Assembly: GCA_900552145.1 (NCBI GenBank)
Contig: URYW01000045.1
Coordinates: 1 to 14,302, forward strand
Length of the DNA stretch: 14,302 bases
Source of the DNA: an uncultured Collinsella sp.
GTDB taxonomy: Bacteria; Actinomycetota; Coriobacteriia; Coriobacteriales; Coriobacteriaceae
Direction: 5' to 3'
A program made the position numbers and the translations under genes. Below the pieces are notes generated by a model. That model saw only the letters and a list, made by a program, of their open reading frames with translations, was not told where the DNA came from and did no database searches. Below are positions 6,889 through 13,531 of this stretch, piece by piece (the first letter of the stretch is position 1; every line of letters begins with the position of its first letter).

Positions 6889-7003
6889 CAAGAGTAAAAC
6901 CTTCAATGAAAATGGCGTAAAAACTACATCTGTCATGGCGTAAAAACTACATTGAAAGTAGCGTAAAATCAGCATTGAGAATGGCGTAATTTCGCATATC
7001 GCG
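6889..7003. repeat. 23-bp-period tandem repeat array before the DUF4143 ATPase gene (four good units, one degraded)
   Basis: Units start at 6912, 6935, 6958 and 6981, exactly 23 bp apart, with a poor fifth unit at 6889. Units 1 and 2 share the identical core ATGGCGTAAAAACTACAT. Unit 3 reads GTAGCGTAAAATCAGCAT and unit 4 ATGGCGTAATTTCGCAT. Conservation is strongest in GCGTAA and the closing CAT. The period is about two turns of the helix, so a protein would meet every unit on nearly the same face. The array fills most of the 185-bp gap and ends 22 nt before the ATG at 7026. It has no spacer variation, so it is not a CRISPR. An iteron-like or operator role is inferred. Confidence 0.75.
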
Positions 7004-7025
7004 TGATAGAGAGGGACGGCCGTCT

Positions 7026-8321
7026 ATGGATGCACCAAAGAGATTGACCCAAAAGGGATATAGGCCCCGGCTCATAGAGGAGCGCCTCGACACCCTTATG
7101 CGGGCGTTTGGCTGTGTGGAGATCACCGGCCCCAAATGGTGCGGCAAGACCTGGACGGCGCTCTCTCGCTCGGCGAGCGTCTCCAGGCTCGATGAGCCTG
7201 CGCAGCGTGCGGCGGCAGAGGTCGACCCAAGCCTGGCGCTCATCGGCGATGCGCCACACCTGGTCGATGAATGGCAGGAGGTGCCCGAGGTTTGGGATGC
7301 CGCCCGGCGTTTCGTGGACGCGAGCGGCAACGAACGGGGGACACTTTTGCTCACGGGCTCGACCGCGCTCAAAAGCGAGGAGCGCAGCCATGTTCGTCAT
7401 TCCGGCACGGGTAGGATCGCCCGTCTGTCAATGCGCCCCATGGCCCTGTGTGAGTCGGGCGACGGCGAGCCGCTCGTGTCACTGGCAAGCCTCTTTAAGG
7501 GCGAGGATTTTGCCCCTCAGCGTCGCGAGAGCACGGTGGATGACGTCGCCCGCTGGTGCTGCAGGGGCGGTTGGCCTGCAAATCTTGGGCTTTCGGAAGA
7601 TCTTGCGCGAGAGACGGCAAGCCAGTACGTGCACTCGGTGCTCGACGTCAACGTGCTGGACGAGGGTATGTCGCCCGAGCTTGCACACGGCCTTTTGCGA
7701 GCTCTTGCCATGAACGAGAGCCAGGCTGTCACGTACAAGACGCTCGTAAAGGACGCCTCGTACGGTGAGGCGGGCCCCGACGAGAGGACCATCGCTGCGT
7801 ACTTGGACCTCTTCAACAGGCTCAAGCTGACCGAGGACCTGTGCGGATGGGAGCCGCCCATGCGCTCGAAGGCCCGCGTTCGCGTGCGCCCCAAGCGCTA
7901 CTTCTGTGACCCGTCACTTGCGGCGGCGTTGCTGGGGGCTACCCCTGAGCGGCTGCTTGGCGATATGCAAACGCTGGGGATGCTCTTTGAGAATCTCGTC
8001 CTGCGCGACGTGCGCGTGTTCCTTTCCACCTACGGCGGTGTCGACAACAGTGTCCATTATTTCCGAGATGAGAAGGGCCTTGAGGTCGATCTGATCGTTG
8101 AGCACGACGGGCGCTGGGGAGCCATCGAGGTCAAGCTGAGTGATGCGAAAGCAGACGATGGAGCGAGAAATCTCAAGGCGCTGGAGAGGAAAGTGCTCTC
8201 CAATCCTGCCGCCCAGAATGCCGCGCCGGCGTTTTTGGCGGTCGTGGTTGGAAAGGGGAGCATTGCCTACACACGCGACGACGGCGTGGCGGTGATTCCC
8301 ATGGCGGCACTTGGGGCGTAG
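7026..8321 (+). CDS. ATP-binding protein of the AAA_14 / DUF4143 family (431 aa)
   Basis: Start ATG 7026 has a GAGGGA Shine-Dalgarno (7011-7016) at 9-nt spacing. The N-terminus has the family opening YRPRLIEERL (12-21), Walker A GPKWCGKT (35-42) and the signature Walker B HLVDEWQEVP with D81, E82, W83 and Q84. A sensor-like LLLTGST lies about 25 residues later. The DUF4143 C-terminal half includes GLEVDLIVE (D355) and AIEVKLSD (E368, K370), again a PD-(D/E)XK-like core. The length is normal for the family. The protein is probably cytoplasmic and its biological function is not established. It differs in family from the ATPase just upstream, and its codon use is closer to the xdh operon than to the upstream ATPase or the hsd genes. 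The tandem array upstream suggests its own regulatory unit. Confidence 0.92.
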   Translation: MDAPKRLTQKGYRPRLIEERLDTLMRAFGCVEITGPKWCGKTWTALSRSASVSRLDEPAQRAAAEVDPSLALIGDAPHLVDEWQEVPEVWDAARRFVDASGNERGTLLLTGSTALKSEERSHVRHSGTGRIARLSMRPMALCESGDGEPLVSLASLFKGEDFAPQRRESTVDDVARWCCRGGWPANLGLSEDLARETASQYVHSVLDVNVLDEGMSPELAHGLLRALAMNESQAVTYKTLVKDASYGEAGPDERTIAAYLDLFNRLKLTEDLCGWEPPMRSKARVRVRPKRYFCDPSLAAALLGATPERLLGDMQTLGMLFENLVLRDVRVFLSTYGGVDNSVHYFRDEKGLEVDLIVEHDGRWGAIEVKLSDAKADDGARNLKALERKVLSNPAAQNAAPAFLAVVVGKGSIAYTRDDGVAVIPMAALGA

Positions 8322-8361
8322 TGGTTTTGCGGGCGTGCCGTGCTTCCTTTACCGAAAATCC

Positions 8362-8377
8362 ATTTGGTAAACCAGAT
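8362..8377. promoter_or_regulatory. 16-bp near-perfect palindrome ATTTGGTAAACCAGAT
   Basis: The two halves ATTTGGTA and AACCAGAT (rc TACCAAAT when corrected) match except at one pair. A nearby TTTACC (8348-8353) also faces the GGTAAA at 8366-8371. The site lies 41 nt after the DUF4143 stop codon. It has the form of a dimer binding site, but no adjacent gene start is served by it, so its role is unclear. Confidence 0.3.
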
Positions 8378-8449
8378 GCTCGCGGATAGAATAAAGTTGA
8401 CGGCAGCCCAAGGGTGATAGCTGGGCAGCGCCGTTGCTTGGTCAAGAGG

Positions 8450-8593
8450 TCAGTGCCTTAATGGCAGCGACTTGTTATGCTTCGAATGCTGCTTGAGTGC
8501 CTCGGAAAGTTCGATAAGCGCCGTGAAGAGCGAGACCAAAGCAACCAAGAGCTCTACGAGCTCTGATGGGCCCGGGATGACCGCTGATTCAAG
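8450..8593 (-). other. Open hydrophobic mini-frame without a normal start codon (possible small protein or remnant)
   Basis: On the minus strand 47 sense codons lie between stops. They include SELVELLVALVSLFTALIEL, followed by a basic, histidine-rich tail (KQHSKHNKSLPLRH), then a TGA at 8450-8452. The composition looks like a short amphipathic or membrane helix with a charged tail, unlike a random frame. There is no ATG or GTG in frame; the only usual alternatives are TTG codons inside the helix. In the next frame an ATG CAT GAA... at the far side of the terminator hairpin would join this frame through a one-base shift, so a frameshifted remnant is possible. No Shine-Dalgarno is seen. I do not recognise a family. 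Confidence 0.22.
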
Positions 8594-8614
8594 TCACCGG
8601 GCCTAAATCTTTTT
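8569..8614 (+). terminator. Hairpin terminator upstream of the exonuclease gene (copy 1 of a repeated hairpin)
   Basis: Stem GGCCCGG (8569-8575) pairs with CCGGGCC (8597-8603). An inner TGAC (8578-8581) faces GTCA (8593-8596), and the hairpin is followed by TAAATCTTTTT. It may end transcripts from the ATPase gene, though it lies about 250 nt beyond that stop codon. The same sequence plan recurs after the exonuclease gene. Confidence 0.6.
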
Positions 8615-8776
8615 CATGCATTTGAATAGAGCGGGCAACTCTCTTGGGGCCGTCTGCATGGCGTGTGCCTGGCGCATGGTATTGCGCCCCACTTTCATGT
8701 TCGTACGGGCGCCTATCCTTACGGCAATGTAGCCGCCTATGTAGCAAGCGGCAGGCAACGGAGAAAGGCCCTAACC

Positions 8777-9511
8777 GTGTCAGCTGAAAAGACGCCGTGT
8801 ATCTCGGCTATCGATACGACGAACTTTGCGCGCCAGATCGTGCTGGACTTTGAATTTGCGCCGGTGCCAAAGCAGCGCCAGCGACGTGGGCTGCGCAACG
8901 AGATTATCGAGGTCGGCGCCGTCAAGCTCGATTACCACGGCAACGTTATGGGCGAGTTCTCGCAGTTTGTGCAGACGGAATTTACCGAAGGCGTTGCGTT
9001 TCTCGTCCGCGAGCTTACGGGGATATCAGCCGTGGATACCGCGATGGCCGATCTGCTCTACATGGTGATCAAAAGGCTCAGCGATTGGATCGGTCGCTAC
9101 TCCGCCCAGATAGTTTGCTGGAGCGGGACGGACCGTCGACAGCTTATGACCGAGTGCCTGGCAAAGCAAATCGACCTTGCCGCATTTCCTACGGACTGGG
9201 CCGATCTGCAGGCGTTTTACACCTCGATCATGGACGTGGGCAGCCACGAGTGCGTCTCTTTGAATGACGCGGCGACGTGGTTTGGCATCGAGTTTGACGA
9301 GTCGCCGGGTCACGCCCACAGTGCCCTAGCCGACGCGCGCGTGACCGCCAAGTTGCTCAAGCAGGTGATGGACGGGGACTATCGCGTGAGTCCGCGTGCT
9401 CAGGAGATCCGCCAGCGGTGGAGGATTGGCGATCGAGCCCAGATGCGCCTTTCCAACAAGTGCCCCGAGCTGGGCGACCTGCTGCTGAAGCTGAAGGCGG
9501 AGGGGAGGTAG
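8777..9511 (+). CDS. 3'-5' exonuclease of the DEDDh (RNase T / DnaQ-like) superfamily (244 aa)
   Basis: I choose GTG 8777 because a GGAGAAAGG Shine-Dalgarno (8760-8768) lies 8 nt before it. An in-frame ATG at 8663 would add 38 residues without family similarity or a binding site. The acidic exonuclease motifs are in order: VLDFEFAP with D24 and E26 (motif I), CWSGTDRRQL with D119 (motif II), and HSALADARVT with H181 and D186 (motif III, DEDDh type). The protein would remove nucleotides from 3' ends of DNA or RNA with two metal ions. It resembles stand-alone DnaQ-like exonucleases such as the KapD/ERI-like group, not a Pol III epsilon with a clamp motif. The C-terminus (residues ~200-244) is basic and may bind nucleic acid. 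It is monocistronic between two hairpins. The substrate cannot be told from the sequence. Confidence 0.88.
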   Translation: MSAEKTPCISAIDTTNFARQIVLDFEFAPVPKQRQRRGLRNEIIEVGAVKLDYHGNVMGEFSQFVQTEFTEGVAFLVRELTGISAVDTAMADLLYMVIKRLSDWIGRYSAQIVCWSGTDRRQLMTECLAKQIDLAAFPTDWADLQAFYTSIMDVGSHECVSLNDAATWFGIEFDESPGHAHSALADARVTAKLLKQVMDGDYRVSPRAQEIRQRWRIGDRAQMRLSNKCPELGDLLLKLKAEGR

Positions 9512-9516
9512 GCGGG

Positions 9517-9568
9517 GCTCCGGGAATGACCTCTGACTCAAGTCAACGGGGCTCATTTTGCTTTCTTT
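9517..9568 (+). terminator. Hairpin terminator after the exonuclease gene (copy 2 of a repeated hairpin)
   Basis: Stem GCTCCG (9517-9522) pairs with CGGGGC (9547-9552, one G-T pair). An inner TGAC (9527-9530) faces GTCA (9542-9545), and the tail TCATTTTGCTTTCTTT follows. It begins 6 nt after the exonuclease stop. Loop and inner stem closely match the hairpin at 8569-8603 (TGACC.CTGA.TCAAGTCA), while the outer stem differs with pairing largely kept. Confidence 0.65.
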
Positions 9569-9702
9569 GGAGCTTTCTCACGGGGCTGACTTTACTTCGT
9601 CTCATTTAGTATAAAGCGGCTGCTAGATTGCATAGTGATGATAAAATTAATCAACTCAACATCAATAGCTGTCGCTTTGCGCAATGAGGGGTTCCGAGAC
9701 GT

Positions 9703-12033
9703 ATGAACGAGTCTGACACACGGCTTAAACTCATTGATCCTGCGATTATGAAGTCGTGGGATCGCAATACCCAAGTCTTCACTGAGTATTTCTTTACCAG
9801 TGGCGAGATTGTTGTGCGCGGAAGTATGGTCACCCGTAAAGACAAGAAGAAGGCTGACTACCTTCTGATGTATGCTCCGGGCATCCCTATCGCAATCGTC
9901 GAGGCTAAGGATACGGAGCACACCGTTGATGCCGGTCTCCAACAGGGGATGGGATATGCCCAGCTGCTCGATATTCCGTTTGCGTACAGCTCAAACGGAA
10001 AGGGTTTTGTTGAGCACGATTTTCTTACCGGGAAAGAGCGCGCTCTTGCCATGGACGAGTTTCCCACTCCGGCGGAACTTTGGACACGATACTCAAAAGC
10101 TAAGGGGCTTGAACATCCGTATAGCCAGGAGATTGTGACCGCTCCGTATTACCAGGAGCACGGCGGCAATCATCCTCGCTACTATCAGTGCATCGCCATC
10201 AATCGTACGCTTGAAGCTATTGCGCGAGGTAAGAATCGCATCTTGCTCGTTATGGCAACGGGAACGGGAAAGACTTTTACGGCTTTTCAAATCGTTCATC
10301 GCTTGCGACAGACTACCGAGGTTCGTAAGGTTCTCTATCTGGCGGACCGCAATATTCTCGTCGATCAGACCATAGACGGCGATTTCAAGCCTCTCAAGAG
10401 GGTTACAACCAAGGTCGTAGGTCGAAAGCTCGATTCTGCTTACGAGGTCTATTTCTCGCTCTACCAACAGCTTGTTGGAGAAAACGGTGAAGAAATATTC
10501 CGCGAGTTCGACTCGGAATTCTTCGATTTGATTATCGTCGACGAGTGCCATCGCGGAAGCGCCGCGGCGGACTCCGCATGGCGTAAGGTACTTGAGTATT
10601 TCAATTGTGCAATTCAAATCGGTATGACGGCTACGCCAAAGGAGACTGAAGAGGTTTCAAACATTACCTACTTCGGCGAACCTGTCTACACCTACTCCCT
10701 TAAACAGGGAATCGAGGATGGCTTTCTCGCCCCGTATAAAGTTATTCGTCCTAAGCTGAACGTCGACATTTACGGATACCGTACTGAGGAAGGCACCATA
10801 GATGATCGCGGCGAAGCTCTGCCCAAACGTGTTTTCGAGAAGCAAGACTTCGACAGCGAGATTGTCATCAAAGAGCGCTACGAGGAAGTTGCCAAGCGGA
10901 TAACTCAATTTCTAAAGGAGACGGATCGTTACTCCAAGACCATAGTCTTTTGCGTTGACATCGAGCATGCCGAAAATATGCGACGTGCCCTTGTAAACGA
11001 GAACGCCGATATCGTAAGAGATCACCCCACCTACATCATGAAGATTACGGGTGACGACAGGGAAGGTAAGGCTCAGTTAGATAACTTCATCGACCCCGAC
11101 GAGAAATACCCGACCATCGTTACGACTTCGAAGCTTCTCACCACTGGTGTTAATTGCAAGACGTGTAAGGTAGTCGTGCTCGACAACAAGTTCGGTGAGC
11201 ACGGAATGACGGAGTTCAAGCAGATTATCGGCCGCGGAACCCGTATCTGTGAGGACTACGACAAACTCTATTTCACCATCCTCGATTTTCGTGACGCATC
11301 GCGTTTGTTTGCAGATCCCGAGTTTGATGGCGAACCTGTTGTTGTGTTTGAGCCTAATCCGGGTGACCCCATTGCGGATCCGGGTCCCGGCGGCAATGGC
11401 GGCAGTCCCGTTCCGCCTCCGTCTCCGATCGTAGACCCACCCGTATTGCCGCCGGACGATCCGTCCTCCCATGTGAAATATCACGTTCATGGGGCCGACG
11501 TCTATGTAGTGTCGGAGATGGTGCAGTATTACTCCTCCGATGGCCTTCTTGTAACTGATCGCCTTAAGGACTATACGCGAAAAAACATTCTCGGCGAATA
11601 CGACACTCTTGACCACTTCCTAGCGGCGTGGAACTCTGAACATAAGAAACAAGCGATTATCGATGAGCTGCGCGCGCGTGGCGTATTCCTGGATGAGCTG
11701 CGGCTCGAGACTGGACAGGAGCAAATGAGCGACTTTGACCTCATTTGCCACATTGCTTACGACCAGAGACCTCTTACGCGCAGCGAGAGAGCCAATAGTG
11801 TCAAGAAAAAGGGCGTGCTCTATGAGTATGCCGGCGTCGCGCGTGAGGTCCTTGAAGCGCTTCTCGACAAATATGCGACGTCGAACCTCGTAGACTTGGA
11901 CGACACCCACGTCCTCGACCTCGAGGAATTCCGTCGGTTTGGCAGCCCAATGAAGATCGTCGCCGCATTCGGCGGCAAACAACAGTACATTCAGGCAGCG
12001 CAGATGCTCGAGGACGAGCTCTACATCGCATAG
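9703..12033 (+). CDS. hsdR: Type I restriction endonuclease, R subunit (HsdR, EcoEI-like, 776 aa)
   Basis: It is the motor and nuclease subunit of a Type I restriction complex, translocating and cutting DNA that lacks the host methylation. The N-terminal nuclease site is D52 with E67-A-K69 (PD-ExK). The SF2 helicase core has ATGTGKT (185-191), DECH (280-283), TATP (309-312) and QIIGRGTR (507-514). The order and the C-terminal domain match the EcoEI (Type IB-like) family, and the length is close to the usual ~800. A proline- and glycine-rich linker (551-589, e.g. GSPVPPPSPIVDPPVLPP) separates helicase and C-terminal domain. The start has GAGGGG (9686-9691) 11 nt upstream. It is the first gene of hsdR-hsdM-hsdS; hsdM starts 19 nt after its stop. 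No promoter is clear in 9569-9702. GC is visibly lower than in the xdh operon. Confidence 0.96.
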   Translation: MNESDTRLKLIDPAIMKSWDRNTQVFTEYFFTSGEIVVRGSMVTRKDKKKADYLLMYAPGIPIAIVEAKDTEHTVDAGLQQGMGYAQLLDIPFAYSSNGKGFVEHDFLTGKERALAMDEFPTPAELWTRYSKAKGLEHPYSQEIVTAPYYQEHGGNHPRYYQCIAINRTLEAIARGKNRILLVMATGTGKTFTAFQIVHRLRQTTEVRKVLYLADRNILVDQTIDGDFKPLKRVTTKVVGRKLDSAYEVYFSLYQQLVGENGEEIFREFDSEFFDLIIVDECHRGSAAADSAWRKVLEYFNCAIQIGMTATPKETEEVSNITYFGEPVYTYSLKQGIEDGFLAPYKVIRPKLNVDIYGYRTEEGTIDDRGEALPKRVFEKQDFDSEIVIKERYEEVAKRITQFLKETDRYSKTIVFCVDIEHAENMRRALVNENADIVRDHPTYIMKITGDDREGKAQLDNFIDPDEKYPTIVTTSKLLTTGVNCKTCKVVVLDNKFGEHGMTEFKQIIGRGTRICEDYDKLYFTILDFRDASRLFADPEFDGEPVVVFEPNPGDPIADPGPGGNGGSPVPPPSPIVDPPVLPPDDPSSHVKYHVHGADVYVVSEMVQYYSSDGLLVTDRLKDYTRKNILGEYDTLDHFLAAWNSEHKKQAIIDELRARGVFLDELRLETGQEQMSDFDLICHIAYDQRPLTRSERANSVKKKGVLYEYAGVAREVLEALLDKYATSNLVDLDDTHVLDLEEFRRFGSPMKIVAAFGGKQQYIQAAQMLEDELYIA

Positions 12034-12052
12034 AGAAAGGTAACGATAGCAA

Positions 12053-13531
12053 ATGGCACTGGGATCTCTCGTAAAGACCCTGCAGAACATCATGCGCAAA
12101 GACGCCGGCATCAATGGCGATGCGCAGCGCATTGAGCAGATGACTTGGCTTTTCTTCCTCAAGATTTACGATGCCAAGGAGCAGGAGTGGGAGTTTCACG
12201 ATGACTCCTATCAGTCCATCATCCCCGAGCGCCTGCGCTGGTATAGCTGGGCGCACGATGCGAAAGACGGCAAGGCGCTTACTGGCGATGAGCTTCTCGA
12301 CTTTGTGAACAATGATCTATTCAAGACTCTTGAGAGTCTTGAGCTTGCACCTGATGCGCCTTTGCGACACGTCGTCGTCAAGGCTGCTTTTACTGACGCC
12401 AACAACTACATGAAGGATGGGATTCTACTTCGTCAAGTCATCAACGAGATTGACGAGTCGGTTGATTTTACCGAGTACAAAGAGCGCCACGCCTTCGGTG
12501 AAATTTACGAGACCATCCTGAAAGACTTACAGTCCGCGGGTAATGCCGGCGAGTTTTACACGCCCCGAGCGGTGACTGACTTTATGGCCCAGGCACTTGC
12601 GCCCAAGCTCGGCGAGACTGTGGCTGACTTCGCGTGTGGCACGGGCGGCTTTTTGACGAGCGCCCTCAAGATTCTCGACTCCCAGGTTCAGACTCCAGCC
12701 GATCGTGAACTCTATGCAAGATCGGTCTACGGCATCGAGAAGAAGCAGCTCCCTTACCTGCTGTGCGTGACCAACATGCTGTTGCACGATATCGATAATC
12801 CTGAAGTCTTTCACGATAACTCTCTCGAGAAGGATGTTCGCGAGTGGAAGCACAAGCCTGACGGCCAGTTTGACGTCGTACTTATGAACCCGCCCTATGG
12901 CGGGTCCGAGAGTGCATCGGTGCAAAACAACTTCCCTGTTGCACTCCGTAGCTCCGAGACCGCAGATCTATTCCTTGGACTCATTCTTTATCGTCTTAAG
13001 CGAGGCGGCCGCGCTGCTGTTATCATTCCGGATGGTTTTCTCTTTGGCCAGGATAGTGCAAAGACGGAGATCAAGCGTCGCCTGCTTGAGGACATGAACT
13101 TGCATACTGTCTTGCGCCTTCCACAGAGTGTTTTCGCTCCGTACACGAGCATCACTACTAACGTTCTGTTCTTCGATAATACGGGGGCCTCTGAGGGCGT
13201 TTGGTTCTATCGCATGGACATGCCCGAGGGGTATAAACACTTCTCTAAGACCAAGCCCATTAGGATCGAACATTTTGCACCTGTAAAGGAATGGTGGGAG
13301 AACCGTCGGGATATCGAGGAAGACGGCAATCCCAAGGCCAAGTACTATACGGTTGACGAGTTGCGAGACGGCGGTTTTAACTTTGACGTGTGCGGCTATC
13401 CTCACGAGGAAGAGGAGATCTTACCGCCTGACGAACTGATCAGGAACTACAAAGAAGAGCGCGCTAAGCTCGATGCCGAGATTGACCAGAAGCTTGCTCG
13501 TATTTGCGAGATTCTTGGGATTGAGGCGTAG
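12053..13531 (+). CDS. hsdM: Type I DNA methyltransferase, M subunit (HsdM, N6-adenine, 492 aa)
   Basis: It transfers a methyl group from S-adenosylmethionine to adenine N6 in the sequence chosen by HsdS, and forms the M2S1 core of the complex. An N-terminal HsdM helical domain spans roughly residues 5-145. The methyltransferase domain follows, with the lead-in AGEFYTPRAV, the SAM motif DFACGTGGF (192-200) and the catalytic NPPY (279-282) followed by GG. The length agrees with EcoEI/EcoAI-type M subunits. The C-terminal ~40 residues are rich in charge and probably helical, as expected for contact with HsdS. The start is ATG 12053 with AGAAAGG (12034-12040) 12 nt upstream. The stop TAG directly abuts the hsdS start codon (TAGATG), which suggests translational coupling. 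Confidence 0.97.
   Translation: MALGSLVKTLQNIMRKDAGINGDAQRIEQMTWLFFLKIYDAKEQEWEFHDDSYQSIIPERLRWYSWAHDAKDGKALTGDELLDFVNNDLFKTLESLELAPDAPLRHVVVKAAFTDANNYMKDGILLRQVINEIDESVDFTEYKERHAFGEIYETILKDLQSAGNAGEFYTPRAVTDFMAQALAPKLGETVADFACGTGGFLTSALKILDSQVQTPADRELYARSVYGIEKKQLPYLLCVTNMLLHDIDNPEVFHDNSLEKDVREWKHKPDGQFDVVLMNPPYGGSESASVQNNFPVALRSSETADLFLGLILYRLKRGGRAAVIIPDGFLFGQDSAKTEIKRRLLEDMNLHTVLRLPQSVFAPYTSITTNVLFFDNTGASEGVWFYRMDMPEGYKHFSKTKPIRIEHFAPVKEWWENRRDIEEDGNPKAKYYTVDELRDGGFNFDVCGYPHEEEEILPPDELIRNYKEERAKLDAEIDQKLARICEILGIEA

Larger units (their letters stand above)
8322..8776. other. 455-bp region without a confident gene
   Basis: It contains a near-palindrome (8362-8377), a possible hairpin with stems ACGGC/GCCGT (8400-8404, 8430-8434) and CCCA/TGGG (8407-8410, 8422-8425), a 7-bp inverted repeat AGAGCTC/GAGCTCT (8548-8564), a terminator (8569-8614), and a 6-bp inverted repeat GGCGCA/TGCGCC (8671-8688). 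An open hydrophobic segment runs antisense at 8450-8593. I see no tRNA and no convincing promoter for the exonuclease gene. Confidence 0.5.

Noticed and set aside
6889..7003. CRISPR array
   Set aside because: The period is only 23 bp with no unique spacers between repeats, and no cas genes are near.
8663..8776. Upstream ATG for the exonuclease
   Set aside because: No Shine-Dalgarno and no family similarity in the extra 38 residues; GTG 8777 has a good site at the right spacing.
9586..9650. Sigma-70 promoter for hsdR
   Set aside because: AT-rich with TATAAA-like and TAAAAT-like words, but no -35/-10 pair at acceptable spacing, so I do not assign one.
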